Assembly (NCBI RefSeq): GCF_900156175.1
Contig: NZ_FTMV01000005.1
Span: 124,001-188,000 of the forward strand
DNA length: 64,000 nt
Reading direction: 5' to 3'
Origin: Janthinobacterium sp. TND4EL3
GTDB lineage: Bacteria > Pseudomonadota > Gammaproteobacteria > Burkholderiales > Burkholderiaceae_D
Shown in pieces: positions 46,622-55,984 of this stretch. The stretch's first letter is position 1. Every line of letters begins with the position of its first letter. Under the pieces are notes generated by a model. It was not told the origin of the DNA. It did no database searches and saw only the letters and a program-made list of their open reading frames with translations. Made by a program: the position numbers and the translations under genes.

Positions 46622-47219
46622 CTTGACGGTGTTTATCGTGGATGACGATCCCGCCGTGCGCGATGCGCTGGGTTTGCTGCTGGGAGTGCGCGGCTACCGA
46701 ACTGCCCTGTTTTCCTGCGGCGAGGATTTTCTGCACAGCTGGCGGCGTGAGTGGGCCGGCTGCCTGCTGATCGATATCCGCATGTCGGGCATGGATGGCC
46801 TGAGCCTGCAGCGCCGTCTGCTGGAACTCGGTTGCATGTTGCCTATTATTATCATCACGGGACATGGCGACGTGGCTCTGGCGCGCCAGGCGTTCAAGGC
46901 GCAGGCCAGCGATTTCCTGGAAAAGCCGTTCGACCACGACAAGCTGCTGGCCGCCATCGAGGAAGCATTTTCGCGTGAGGCGCATGCGCGCGGCCAATTG
47001 TTGCGTCAGGCCGAGGGGCAGGCCTTGCTGCTCGCCCTGACGCCGCGTGAGCGGGAAGTGATGCAATTGGTGGTGACGGGGCAGCATAACCGTGACATTG
47101 CCCCGGCGCTCGGTATTTCCGTGCGTACCGTGGAAGTGCACAAGGCCAGGTTGATGGACAAGTTGGGTGTTGATAATGTGGCTGACCTGGTGCGTCTCAG
47201 CATGCTCGGCGCCGGCTAG
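46608..47219 (+). CDS. FixJ-like response regulator (receiver plus LuxR HTH)
   Basis: 203 residues from an ATG behind AGGAGAGT. The receiver has DDD at 12-14, phosphoacceptor Asp56 (LLIDIRMSGMDG), a GHGD segment and Lys in FLEKPF. The C-terminal LuxR/NarL HTH is LTPREREVMQLVVTGQHNRD, then SVRTVEVHKARLMDKL. Domain order and motifs are those of FixJ. It overlaps the MASE1 kinase gene by 14 bp. Target genes are unknown. Confidence 0.92.
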   Translation: MVTSNLTVFIVDDDPAVRDALGLLLGVRGYRTALFSCGEDFLHSWRREWAGCLLIDIRMSGMDGLSLQRRLLELGCMLPIIIITGHGDVALARQAFKAQASDFLEKPFDHDKLLAAIEEAFSREAHARGQLLRQAEGQALLLALTPREREVMQLVVTGQHNRDIAPALGISVRTVEVHKARLMDKLGVDNVADLVRLSMLGAG

Positions 47220-47234
47220 CCGCGCAAGAGCTGT

Positions 47235-48335
47235 CTACGCGATCGTCTGCAATACCTGATCGACCGAGATGGCTTTGACCCAGTCGCTGCGCCGCGCCAC
47301 CGTGATCACGGTGCTGTTGGCGCTGTCGAAGGGCGCCCATTCCGGGTTTTTCTTGCGCATCAGCGCCACTACGGGCACATGCACGGCGTTCGCCAGGTGC
47401 ATGATCGACGTTTCCACCGAAATAATCAGGTCGCATTGTGCCAGCATGGCCGGCAGCTGGAAAAAGTTGTCGACGGCGCTGAAGGCTTGCGTGCGCGGCA
47501 AGCCATGCGCTTGCACGACGGCGTTTACCTTGGCCAGTTCCTGCGGCATGGCATTGATCAGGAAGCACGCGTGCTGCCATTTCGGCATTTTTTGCATGCG
47601 CGCGACCAGTTCTGTAATGCGCTCCAGCGGCCAACCGCGTTTATGCGATTTGGCGAACGGATTCAGCAGTACGAGCGGCCCCTGGCGCGGCGCAAAGCCC
47701 CATGTAGCCAACTGTTCCTGCGCCTGCTGCAAGGCGTGCTCTGGAATGTGGACGAAGGGATAGCGATCGGCCACGGGGATATCGAGTCCCGTCAATTGAT
47801 GGAACCAGTCCGCATACACGCTGCTGATATGGTGCTCGCCTGCGTCCTGCCCGGCATATGACGCCAGCACGGCGTCGATCTTGCGGTAGGCGAGATAATG
47901 CCAGGGGCGAAGCGGGCTGAATGGCTTGCGCGTGCCGATCACCAGTCCGTTCGGGCTGATGTTGCGGGCGAGGTCCGCATACTGCTGCGGCCGCACGTGG
48001 GCCAGCGAGACGACGACGGGATAATGCTCCGCCTGGGCTTCGTGCAGTGACTCTTCGTACAGCGCCGGACTGTAGGTCTTGCGGTAGATCTTGGCGAACA
48101 GGCCCGATTGCTCGACCCAATCGTACAGTGAATAAGTACGCAAGCCCTCCCACTGTCTGGCGTCGGACGTGCGCCGGACTTCGTCGACCCACAGGTGGAT
48201 CTGAATATGGGGGTAGGCCGCGGCAAAGGCGCGGAAGCCGTTTTGCAGGTAGGTGAAGTCTCCCAGCGCCAGGTGGGCGATGAAAAGAATTTTGTCCGAC
48301 TTTTGTAGAAGTTCGGCGGGAATCAAAGGCGTCAT
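47235..48335 (-). CDS. GT9 family LPS heptosyltransferase-like protein
   Basis: 366 residues, GT-B fold. ILFIAHLALGDFTYLQNGFRA is the N-terminal family motif, GPLVLLNPFAKSHKRGWPLE the start of the donor domain, and CDLIISVETSIMHLANAVHVPVVAL the donor-binding motif with the conserved Glu/His. GT9 enzymes add ADP-heptose to the inner core of LPS. It is the third gene of the leftward waaL-msbA-GT9 set, 35 bp after msbA. The exact acceptor cannot be told. Confidence 0.85.
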   Translation of the reverse strand: MTPLIPAELLQKSDKILFIAHLALGDFTYLQNGFRAFAAAYPHIQIHLWVDEVRRTSDARQWEGLRTYSLYDWVEQSGLFAKIYRKTYSPALYEESLHEAQAEHYPVVVSLAHVRPQQYADLARNISPNGLVIGTRKPFSPLRPWHYLAYRKIDAVLASYAGQDAGEHHISSVYADWFHQLTGLDIPVADRYPFVHIPEHALQQAQEQLATWGFAPRQGPLVLLNPFAKSHKRGWPLERITELVARMQKMPKWQHACFLINAMPQELAKVNAVVQAHGLPRTQAFSAVDNFFQLPAMLAQCDLIISVETSIMHLANAVHVPVVALMRKKNPEWAPFDSANSTVITVARRSDWVKAISVDQVLQTIA

Positions 48336-48370
48336 GTATCAGTACGATTTCAGGTATTCATTCGATGGTA

Positions 48371-50104
48371 TCAAACCACTTGTTGGGAAAATTGCAGGCG
48401 ATGCAGATTGGCATACGCGCCATTGGCATCCAATAATTGCTGGTGACTGCCGGTTTCCATTATTTTCCCATGTGACAATACCACGATACGGTCCGCACGT
48501 TCAATTGTTGATAGTCTATGAGCAATAACTAATGTCGTTCTGCCTTGCATCAGGTGCTCCAGCGCCGCCTGTACGGCCCGTTCCGCCTCCGTATCCAGTG
48601 CCGAGGTGGCTTCATCAAGGATCAGGATGGGGGCATCCTTGTAAATGGCGCGGGCGATGGCCACGCGCTGGCGCTGGCCGCCGGACAGGCGCGAGCCGTT
48701 GTCGCCGAGGCGCGTTTCCAGTCCGTCGGGCAAGCCATCGATCACGTCGGACAGGAAGGCGGCGGCCGCTGCCGCTTCGATGCGCTGCCGGTCCGGCGCC
48801 GCGTCGCCATACGCGATATTGGCGGCCAGGGTATCGTCGAACAGCACAACCTGCTGGCTGACCATGGCGATCTGGCTGCGCAGGCTGGTCAGGGCAATAT
48901 CATCGATATTTTCTCCATCGAGCAGAATCTGTCCGCCGGTGACCGAGTAAAAGCCTGGCAGCAGGCTGACCAGGGTGGACTTGCCGCCGCCGGACATGCC
49001 GACAAAGGCCACCGTCTGTCCCGGTGCAATACTCAGGTTGATGTGTTGCAAGGCCGGTTCCTGATGGCCTGGATAGGCAAAGCTCACATCCTTGAACTCG
49101 ATGCGGCCACTGCAGCGGCCAGCGAGCGGCTTGCCGCCCGTGCGTTCCGGCGTCTTGTCGATCAGCAGGAAGACTTCCTCGGCGGCGGCCATGCCGCGCT
49201 GCAGGGGGCCGTTGACTTCGGCCAGCTGTTTCAACGGTGTCAGCAGCATCAGCATGGCCGTGATGAAGGAAACAAAGCCGCCGACGGTGATCTGCCCCTG
49301 CTCCGACTGGAACAGTGCCATCACGATGACCAGGGCCACGGCGGCGGCCGTGATCACCTGGGTAATGGGTACGGTGGCGGAAAAGGTGGTGGTCATGCGC
49401 ATGCTGTAGCGGCGCAATTGTTCGGCGCGCTCCTCGAAGCGCGATTTTTCGTAGTCCTGGCCGCCGAAAATCTTGATCACTTGCTGGGCGCGCGTGGTTT
49501 CCTCGATGACCTGGGTCAGCTCGGCATTGACGGCCAGTGAGTCGCGGTTGAGCTTTTTCAGGCGCTTGCCCGTGGTGCGCACGACGATGGTCAGCACTGG
49601 CAGCAGCACCAGGGTTACCAGAGTCAGTGCCCAGTTCAGGTACAGCAGCCAGGCCAGCAGGCCCAGCACGGTCAGCGAGGAGCGCACGATGGAGGTAAAC
49701 ACCTTGGTCACCATCTCGATGATCTGTTGCACCTCGAACATGATCGAGTTGATGACTTTGCCGACCGTATGCGTGTTGTAAAAGTCGATGGGCAGGCTCA
49801 GCATGCTGGCAAACATGCGGCGCCGTAATTCGTTGAGGATGCGTGTCGAGACATAGCTCATCAGGTAGCTGCTGGCAAACGTCGATGCGCCGCGCATGGC
49901 AAAGATACCGATGACGATCAGCGGTACGAGCCAGAAGGAAAAATTGACTTTGCCGCCGAATCCATTGTCGAGCAATAATTTGAGCGCATACGGCAACAAT
50001 GGTTCCGTTGCCGCCGTGACGACCATTGCCAGCAGGGCCAGGGCCAGGTGTTTTTTATACGGCGCGTGCAGCGCGGTGAGGCGCTTCAGGTCGGGCGTGA
50101 GCAT
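48371..50104 (-). CDS. msbA: Lipid A export ABC transporter/permease MsbA
   Basis: 577 residues: six membrane helices (residues 20-300) fused to one ATPase domain. Walker A GMSGGGKST, Q loop VSQQVVLFDD, signature LSGGQRQRVAIARAI, Walker B ILILDEATSALD and H loop VIAHRLST are all intact. It flips lipid A-core across the inner membrane. The neighbours (WaaL-like and GT9 genes) support MsbA over a generic exporter. It lies 51 bp downstream of the ligase gene. Confidence 0.93.
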   Translation of the reverse strand: MLTPDLKRLTALHAPYKKHLALALLAMVVTAATEPLLPYALKLLLDNGFGGKVNFSFWLVPLIVIGIFAMRGASTFASSYLMSYVSTRILNELRRRMFASMLSLPIDFYNTHTVGKVINSIMFEVQQIIEMVTKVFTSIVRSSLTVLGLLAWLLYLNWALTLVTLVLLPVLTIVVRTTGKRLKKLNRDSLAVNAELTQVIEETTRAQQVIKIFGGQDYEKSRFEERAEQLRRYSMRMTTTFSATVPITQVITAAAVALVIVMALFQSEQGQITVGGFVSFITAMLMLLTPLKQLAEVNGPLQRGMAAAEEVFLLIDKTPERTGGKPLAGRCSGRIEFKDVSFAYPGHQEPALQHINLSIAPGQTVAFVGMSGGGKSTLVSLLPGFYSVTGGQILLDGENIDDIALTSLRSQIAMVSQQVVLFDDTLAANIAYGDAAPDRQRIEAAAAAAFLSDVIDGLPDGLETRLGDNGSRLSGGQRQRVAIARAIYKDAPILILDEATSALDTEAERAVQAALEHLMQGRTTLVIAHRLSTIERADRIVVLSHGKIMETGSHQQLLDANGAYANLHRLQFSQQVV

Positions 50105-50155
50105 CGGTACGATTCCTTGCAGGAGACAGCAAAAACGGCTAGGCGGAAAAAGAAC

Positions 50156-51367
50156 TCAGGAAGTGCGCTCTTGATGGCGCAGCATGGCCCACAGTATCAC
50201 CATCGGGAAGGCCAGCATGATGATGCCGATATTTAGGGTGAGCGAGCTCGTTGTCAGGCCAAAAATCATGTAGCAGGTGCACAGTATTACGCCCGCCAGC
50301 GCGTATGGCTGCGCTGGGGCGGCACTATGGCGCACGCTGCGGGCGAACAGGGTCAGCGGAACGAGGAAGAGGGCGAGCAAGGCCATTACGCCGGTGATGC
50401 CGCGCTTGACCAGGGCATCGAGGTAGTCGTTGTGGGCATTGGTATGGTCCTTGATCATCTTATCCATCTTGCCTTCTTCCGCCAGTTGTTGCTTCGCAGC
50501 CATATAGCCGCTGCGCCCCAAGCCTAGCCAGATATGCCGACTCGATAGGGACCATGCGGTACGCCACATTTCTATGCGCTGGCCAATGGAGGTGGTCACA
50601 TTGTCGTTGCTCTGATACTGTTTGATGTCTGTGACAGCCACCGCTACGCGTTGGGGGACGCCGGAGTTGGGAAGCGTATAGGCGAGCACGAACACCGCCA
50701 GGAGTGCAGCGAGCAGAGCAAGCAGATAGCGTACGCCGCGTCCCTTCGAATAATAGTAGGCAAAAAGGCAGCCGCAGACGGCAAGCGCCAGCCAACCGCC
50801 GCGGCTGCCGCTGATGATGGAACCGAGAATGCCTGTCAGGCCGCCGGCCAGCAGCAGCAAGCTCCATGCGAGGCGGTGCTTTTGCTCGCGCGCCCAGCCT
50901 AGGCCGCATAGGGCTAGCATGCCAAACAACATGCTGACATTGCCATAGTGGATAGCATTGCTCGTTGCTGCTTGCGGGCGATCCATATCGAGTGCGAGAA
51001 GCTGCCACAAGGCCAGAGCCGCACCGCTGATGGCACCGATGGCGAGGCCGCTCCACCAGGCCGCCGGTCGCGGTGGGTAGGCAATCAGCAGCAGCAGCAC
51101 AGGCATCGCCAGCAGTGTCCGCAATGGCATATCAAGTTCGCGGGCGGGATCCGCGTGGTACAGCATGTTGGCCGTGAAGACACAGAAATACAGTAACAAG
51201 GTGCCCAGCAACAGATAGTCCCGGCGTTGCAGGTTCAGACGGGGGCGTTTCCACAGCAAATATGTGCTGGCCAGCAGGAGAACCAGCGCGCCAAGGGAAT
51301 ATCCGCTGGTGACAGCCAGCGCCAATGCCGAAAAAAGAAAAACACAAACAGAAGTCAGACCGAGCAT
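50156..51367 (-). CDS. waaL: O-antigen ligase family protein (WaaL-like)
   Basis: 403 residues with about eleven to twelve membrane helices and a large periplasmic loop carrying IGLGRSGY-like and DHTNAHNDYLDALVKRG segments; the HNDYLD motif is typical of the Wzy_C/WaaL superfamily. With msbA and a heptosyltransferase next door, ligation of polymer onto lipid A-core is the most likely role. Polymerase function cannot be excluded, but an ABC-exported chain would not need Wzy. Confidence 0.82.
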   Translation of the reverse strand: MLGLTSVCVFLFSALALAVTSGYSLGALVLLLASTYLLWKRPRLNLQRRDYLLLGTLLLYFCVFTANMLYHADPARELDMPLRTLLAMPVLLLLIAYPPRPAAWWSGLAIGAISGAALALWQLLALDMDRPQAATSNAIHYGNVSMLFGMLALCGLGWAREQKHRLAWSLLLLAGGLTGILGSIISGSRGGWLALAVCGCLFAYYYSKGRGVRYLLALLAALLAVFVLAYTLPNSGVPQRVAVAVTDIKQYQSNDNVTTSIGQRIEMWRTAWSLSSRHIWLGLGRSGYMAAKQQLAEEGKMDKMIKDHTNAHNDYLDALVKRGITGVMALLALFLVPLTLFARSVRHSAAPAQPYALAGVILCTCYMIFGLTTSSLTLNIGIIMLAFPMVILWAMLRHQERTS

Positions 51368-51513
51368 GAATATCCTTGGTAACGCACGTTGTCGCCATTA
51401 TGGCAACTGTAGCAACATAAAGTAGGCGTCATTGTAATCGAAGGTTCATGCAAAAATACCCGCCTGGCATTTGCTTATTGCTAACGATTTGATCGTATTC
51501 AGGGGCAGAAACG

Positions 51514-51546
51514 AAAAAACCATGGTTTTCAGCCATGGTTTTTTTG
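51514..51546 (-). terminator. Intrinsic terminator downstream of malic enzyme gene
   Basis: AAAACCATGG (51516-51525) pairs perfectly with CCATGGTTTT (51533-51542), with a 7-base loop and A/T runs on both sides. It lies about 60-90 bp beyond the malic enzyme stop. Confidence 0.85.
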
Positions 51547-51603
51547 TAAGCAATGGTAACTTGCTGTAATTTTGTTAAGGTGTGACTGCCTTGGTCATGC
51601 GGC

Positions 51604-52860
51604 TCAGGCTGTCGCTGGCACGCGCGTGGCCACGCCGGTGGCAATCGCCGCTTGCGACACGGCAGGCGCGACCCAGCTGCGCAGACGCTCGTCGAATGGC
51701 GACGGAATCAGTTGCAGCGGCGTCAGCGCGCTCGTTTCGTGGCCTGGCAGCGGTTCTTTTGCCAATGCGGCGATGGCGCGCACGCAGGCCAGCTTCATTT
51801 CTTCGTTGATGGTGGTGGCGCCCACGTCGAGTGCGCCGCGGAAGATGTACGGGAAGCACAGCACGTTGTTGATCTGGTTCGGGTAGTCCGAACGTCCCGT
51901 GGCCACGATGGCGTCGTCGCGCACGGCATGCACCTTCTCCGGGGCGATTTCCGGGTGCGGATTGGCCAGAGCGAAGATCAAGGGCTTGGCGGCCATGGAT
52001 TCGACCATTTGCGCGCTCACTACACCGCCTTTCGACACGCCGATGAAGATGTCGGCGCCGACCATGGCGTCGGCGAGGTCGCGGTCGCTCGTGTCATTCG
52101 CGTAGCGCGCCTTGTTCTCTTCCATGTTGGCATCGCGGCCCGGGTAGATCACGCCCTGGCTGTCGCACACTTTCAGCAGCGACTTGTTCAGGCCCAGCGA
52201 GACCAGCAGGTCCAGGCAGGCGATCGAGGCCGCGCCGGCGCCCGAAACGGCTACCTTGACGTTGCCGATGTCCTTGCCGACCAGTTCCAGGCCGTTCAGG
52301 ATGCCGGCCGCGACGATGATGGCCGTGCCGTGCTGGTCGTCATGGAAGACGGGAATGTTCATGCGCTTGCGCAATTGTTGTTCGATATAGAAGCAGTCGG
52401 GCGCCTTGATGTCTTCCAGGTTGATGCCGCCGAAGGTCGGCTCCATGCGGACCACGGTGTCGATGAACAGGTCGGGATCGTTCTCGGCCAGTTCGATGTC
52501 GAACACATCGACGTCGGCAAACTGCTTGAACAGGCAAGCCTTGCCTTCCATCACGGGCTTGCTGGCCAGCGGGCCGATATCGCCCAGGCCCAGCACGGCC
52601 GTGCCATTGGTGATCACGGCCACCAGGTTGCTGCGCGAGGTGTAGGTGCCGGCCGTACGCGGATCTTCCACGATGGCTTCGCAGGCGAAGGCCACGCCCG
52701 GCGAATACGCCAGGGTCAGGGCGCGGGCATCGCCCAGCGGTTTTGTTGGTGTGACGGAAATCTTGCCTGCGCGGGGTTGTGCGTGATAGGCGAGGGCGGC
52801 TTCTTTCAGGTTGAAGGTTTCGCCGTTCTGTTCGGCGTGCTTGCTGTGGGAAGTAGACAT
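51604..52860 (-). CDS. Malic enzyme, short form
   Basis: 418 residues from the ATG at 52860. Malate to pyruvate plus CO2 with NAD(P). Seen: [35 protein letters not shown], the acid pocket [30 protein letters not shown], the dinucleotide loop [12 protein letters not shown] and ANPHPEI. It has only the malic-enzyme part; the C-terminal phosphotransacetylase-like domain of the about 760-residue MaeB is absent, as in short bacterial forms. It is divergent from a LacI-type gene with two operator palindromes between, so LacI-type control is likely. An ATG seven codons upstream is possible. Confidence 0.9.
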   Translation of the reverse strand: MSTSHSKHAEQNGETFNLKEAALAYHAQPRAGKISVTPTKPLGDARALTLAYSPGVAFACEAIVEDPRTAGTYTSRSNLVAVITNGTAVLGLGDIGPLASKPVMEGKACLFKQFADVDVFDIELAENDPDLFIDTVVRMEPTFGGINLEDIKAPDCFYIEQQLRKRMNIPVFHDDQHGTAIIVAAGILNGLELVGKDIGNVKVAVSGAGAASIACLDLLVSLGLNKSLLKVCDSQGVIYPGRDANMEENKARYANDTSDRDLADAMVGADIFIGVSKGGVVSAQMVESMAAKPLIFALANPHPEIAPEKVHAVRDDAIVATGRSDYPNQINNVLCFPYIFRGALDVGATTINEEMKLACVRAIAALAKEPLPGHETSALTPLQLIPSPFDERLRSWVAPAVSQAAIATGVATRVPATA

Positions 52861-52914
52861 AGGAATTCTTGGGGAGGGCATGCATGGCCCGAGTGGTAAG
52901 TCTGAGCCATGTTA

Positions 52915-52928
52915 TGCAAGCGTTTGCA
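52915..52928. promoter_or_regulatory. LacI-family operator 1
   Basis: TGCAAGCGTTTGCA is a near-perfect palindrome with a central CG, the hallmark of LacI/GalR-family operators. It lies about 55 bp upstream of the malic enzyme start and repeats almost exactly at 52993. Confidence 0.75.
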
Positions 52929-52992
52929 CGCTGTCAAGGCTCGTTTGATGGGAAGTCGATCAAAACCGCTTTGGGCAATGGCTTTATTTCAA

Positions 52993-53006
52993 TGCAAGCG
53001 TTTGCT
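52993..53006. promoter_or_regulatory. LacI-family operator 2
   Basis: TGCAAGCGTTTGCT matches operator 1 in 13 of 14 bases. It is 78 bp from it centre to centre and about 63 bp before the lacI-type start. Two such sites could support looping and autoregulation. Confidence 0.75.
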
Positions 53007-53068
53007 CGGTTTTTGACGGAATGGCGATTTTTTACGATAAAATTGCTGTATTGCGATCCGGGAAGCCC

Positions 53069-54100
53069 ATGACAAACAAGAACCCCACCTTAAGCGATGT
53101 AGCGCGGGCCAGCGGCGTGCATTTTTCCACCGTCTCGCGCGTGATGAATCCGGCAACGCGGCAAATGGTCAGCGCAGAAGTGGCGGCGCGCGTGCTGGCC
53201 GAGGCGGGCCGGCTGGGCTACCGGCCGAATCGGGCCGCCTCGACCCTCGTCACGCGCAAGTCGCGCATCATCGGCGTGGTCCTGCCCGACATTACCAACG
53301 CCGTGTTTCCTCCGATCCTGCTGGGCATCGAGGAAGGCTTGCGCAAGCATGGCTACCTGGCCATCGTCGCCAACGTGGGCGCCGACGAAGAAGAGCAGTT
53401 GTTCGTCATCAACCGCCTGCTGGGGCAGCAGGTCGATGGCCTGATCCTGGCCACGGCGCGCCGCGACGATCCCGTCATCAAGATGTGCATCGACCAGAAC
53501 GTGCCGGTGGTGACCGTCAACCGCAGCGACGAGACGGGCGTCGCTTCCTGCGTCGTCAGCGACGACGTGGTCGGCATGCGCCTGGCCGTCGAGCACCTGC
53601 TGGCGCTGGGCCACCGCCATATCGCCCATATCGCGGGCCCGGAAAACCTGTCCACGGGCCACGTGCGCCGTCTCGGCTTCCTGGCCGCCATCCAGGCCAG
53701 CGAACTCGATCCGTCGCAAGCGTTCGTCTTTGAAAGCAGCGGCTATTCGCGCGAGTGCGGCAAGGCGGCCCTGCTGGAACTGCTGCGCCAGTCGCCGCAG
53801 ACGACGGCCGTGGTGGCCGGCAGCGACCTGGTGGCCATCGGCTGCTATGACGCCATCCGCGAGCTGGGCTTGAGCTGTCCCGAGGATATTTCCGTGGTGG
53901 GCCACAACGACATGCCCTACATGGACATGATCCGTCCGCCGTTGAGCACCATCCGCATCCGCCATCACGGCATCGGCACGGAAGCGGCCCGCCTGATCCT
54001 GCAAACCATCGACACGCCGGATGCCGCCGTGCTGGACGTGCGCCTGAAGCCGGAACTGGTGGTGCGCGAATCGACGGCGCCACCGCGCGCTTCGCGCTGA
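53069..54100 (+). CDS. LacI/GalR-family transcriptional regulator
   Basis: 343 residues from the ATG at 53069, behind GGGAAG. N-terminal HTH (TLSDVARASGVHFSTVSRVM) and hinge (LGYRPNRAASTLVTRKSRII), then a periplasmic-binding-like core (GVVLPDITNAVFPPILLGI, VDGLILATARRDD, GHRHIAHIAGPENLSTGHVR). The effector is unknown. Two LacI-type operators sit in front of it, between it and the malic enzyme gene, so autoregulation and control of malic enzyme are the simplest reading. Confidence 0.92.
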   Translation: MTNKNPTLSDVARASGVHFSTVSRVMNPATRQMVSAEVAARVLAEAGRLGYRPNRAASTLVTRKSRIIGVVLPDITNAVFPPILLGIEEGLRKHGYLAIVANVGADEEEQLFVINRLLGQQVDGLILATARRDDPVIKMCIDQNVPVVTVNRSDETGVASCVVSDDVVGMRLAVEHLLALGHRHIAHIAGPENLSTGHVRRLGFLAAIQASELDPSQAFVFESSGYSRECGKAALLELLRQSPQTTAVVAGSDLVAIGCYDAIRELGLSCPEDISVVGHNDMPYMDMIRPPLSTIRIRHHGIGTEAARLILQTIDTPDAAVLDVRLKPELVVRESTAPPRASR

Positions 54101-54130
54101 TTGCGCTTCTTTTGCTTGAGTATGTTTAAA

Positions 54131-54154
54131 TCTTGATATTGATAATGATCAAGA
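54131..54154. promoter_or_regulatory. Fur-box-like palindrome
   Basis: TCTTGAT...ATCAAGA forms a 7-bp inverted repeat, and inside it GATATT-GATAAT-GATCAA approximates the three-hexamer Fur pattern. It lies about 60-80 bp before the small gene at 54212. The match is imperfect and no iron-related gene is nearby. Confidence 0.25.
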
Positions 54155-54211
54155 CAAAGCCATGCAGATGACAAGCAAGCGACAGCAGCGGCGCTCACCT
54201 CGGCGGGGCCA

Positions 54212-54682
54212 ATGATGCCGAAGCACTTCGGCAAGCCCGGCAATGCCTGGCGCTATGCGCTGGGCAGCGACTATGGCTATTGTTCCGCCTTGCTCGAAGG
54301 CGTAGAGTTTGAAAACGAGTGGGTGACGATACGCGAATCGGCCATCCGTATCCGCGCCGGTTACGCCTGGGATGGCTGTTCGCCCTGCATCAGCGTGTTC
54401 GGCCTGTTTTACGTGGGCACGCCCGATGGTGCGCAGCACCTGGGCTTGCCCGCGACCTATCATGCCAGCCTCGTGCATGACGTGCTATGTCAGTGGCGCG
54501 CCCAAATTCCCGTCACCCGCGCGCAGTCGATCGCCATTTTTCATCAATTGCTCAAGGAAGTGCGTTTCCCCCTGGCGGGACTGTATGCGGGCGCCGTTTT
54601 CCTCTTCGGGCCGCGGCGTGCTTTCATGCCACCCGGCGCGCGCGCCGCGGCCCTTGCGCCATCGCGTTCCCGCCCGACATAG
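54212..54682 (+). CDS. DUF1353-like hypothetical protein
   Basis: 156 residues. GYAWDGCSPCISVFGLFYVG, then ASLVHDVLCQ, then TRAQSIAIFHQLLKEVRFPL and a hydrophobic helix ending FLFGPRRAF follow the layout of DUF1353 (a tDxaSvP-type loop, vvHDyLY, then the aD.lf..aL helix). Function is unknown. A 17-codon, Arg-rich frame at 54162-54215 ends overlapping its ATG and may be a leader peptide. The ATG at 54215 is equally possible. Confidence 0.65.
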   Translation: MMPKHFGKPGNAWRYALGSDYGYCSALLEGVEFENEWVTIRESAIRIRAGYAWDGCSPCISVFGLFYVGTPDGAQHLGLPATYHASLVHDVLCQWRAQIPVTRAQSIAIFHQLLKEVRFPLAGLYAGAVFLFGPRRAFMPPGARAAALAPSRSRPT

Positions 54683-54766
54683 CAGGAAAGCGCCGGCAAG
54701 GCATGCCGGCGCTGTCGCAAGGTGTTAAACTGGCGCCCCTCATCGTTTCTCTTGCCCTCTATCGCC

Positions 54767-55306
54767 ATGACCAAAACCAATACGCCATCCCCCAAACGCC
54801 GCGAAGAGGGCGTCGCCAAGCTGACCGTCAATCCCTTCCTGGACGCCGAGTTTTATGCGCGCATGCGCGATTACACGGAGCGCGATGCGGCCATCATCAA
54901 GGAATTGAAGGCGATCGCGGAGATTCGCGCCGGTAACAAACAGCCCGATCCGCGCCTGGCGCCGTCGCTGGCCGCCCTGCGCAGCACCGTCAAGAAGGGC
55001 CTGACGTTTGGCGAGATGCTCGAACGCATGGCCGCTGGCAAGGAAAAAGGCCTGTGGGAACCGTGGATGACGACCTTCGGCATTGAAATCCGCGCCGTCA
55101 ACTACGGCGCCGGGCCGCGTAACGCCTGCCTGGTGCTGGACCTGGCCGCCAACGCCCCGGCGCACGCGATGTTCGCCAAGGCCGGCATCCAGAACTGGCG
55201 CAGCCTGGCCGCCGACGACTGCTCCGTCGTGCGCTCGGAAAAAGCGACAGAGACGTCGCCGTTGAAAGTGTATGCCGTGTTTTACCTGGACCCGCTGCCC
55301 GCCTGA
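54767..55306 (+). CDS. Hypothetical protein
   Basis: 179 residues, unrecognised. The N-terminal half is charged helix (FLDAEFYARMRDYTERDAAI) and the C-terminal half has alternating strands (CLVLDLAANAPAHAM, VYAVFYLDPLPA). No signal peptide, membrane segment or motif. The ATG at 54767 is chosen because upstream codons read as leader sequence. It converges on the LysE gene with a 25-bp overlap of coding ends. Confidence 0.7.
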   Translation: MTKTNTPSPKRREEGVAKLTVNPFLDAEFYARMRDYTERDAAIIKELKAIAEIRAGNKQPDPRLAPSLAALRSTVKKGLTFGEMLERMAAGKEKGLWEPWMTTFGIEIRAVNYGAGPRNACLVLDLAANAPAHAMFAKAGIQNWRSLAADDCSVVRSEKATETSPLKVYAVFYLDPLPA

Positions 55307-55905
55307 ACCAGCAGCGCCACCGCCAGCACGATCAGCATCACGCCCGACAGCCGTTCCAGCGACGGCAGCGCGCGCGCAAAGCGCTGGCGCAGGGCGGTGC
55401 TGCCGATGGCCAGCGCCACCGCCATATCCCACGCCAGCACGGCAAAGACCATCCACGCGCCATACGCCGCCATTGCAGCGGGACTCGTCTGCCTGGCGGC
55501 CAGCACGGTGGCGAGGCTGACGTAGAACAGCGCATTCTTCGGATTCAGGATGGCGGAGACAAACCCCATCACGATACCGCCGCGCCAGCGCGCCTTGCCG
55601 GTGGCAGGCTTTGCATCCAGGCTGCTCTTGCCCGCATGGCGCAGGAACAGCCAGCCCAGGTACAGCAGATAGGCGCATCCCGCCAGCCGCACCACCATGA
55701 ATGCCGTACTGCCCGCCCGCAGTACCGATAGTCCGCCAAACGCCGCCACGATAAACACCGCATTGGCCACGGTAATGCCCACGCACGTGCCGGCGGCGCC
55801 GCGCCAGCCGTGGGCCAGCGAGGTGCGCGCGATCAGGAAAAAATCGGGACCGGGCGACAGCAGGGACAGAAAGTGGGCGGCGGCGATGAAGAGGAAATCC
55901 TGCAT
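55282..55905 (-). CDS. LysE-family amino acid exporter
   Basis: 207 residues, about six membrane helices. FLSLLSPGPDFFLIARTSLAHG is the conserved LysE/RhtB segment, followed by GCAYLLYLGWLFLRH and MGFVSAILNPKNALFY. It exports an amino acid or related solute; the substrate cannot be predicted. Directly upstream (79 bp) is an AraC-type regulator in the same direction, a common pairing. Confidence 0.9.
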   Translation of the reverse strand: MQDFLFIAAAHFLSLLSPGPDFFLIARTSLAHGWRGAAGTCVGITVANAVFIVAAFGGLSVLRAGSTAFMVVRLAGCAYLLYLGWLFLRHAGKSSLDAKPATGKARWRGGIVMGFVSAILNPKNALFYVSLATVLAARQTSPAAMAAYGAWMVFAVLAWDMAVALAIGSTALRQRFARALPSLERLSGVMLIVLAVALLVQAGSGSR

Positions 55906-55984
55906 GGGGTTCGGCTCGGGCAATGGCGATGCGCGAGTATGCAGGGGCTGGCGGCAGCCCGTATTGAAGAAAATTGCAGGCGCT

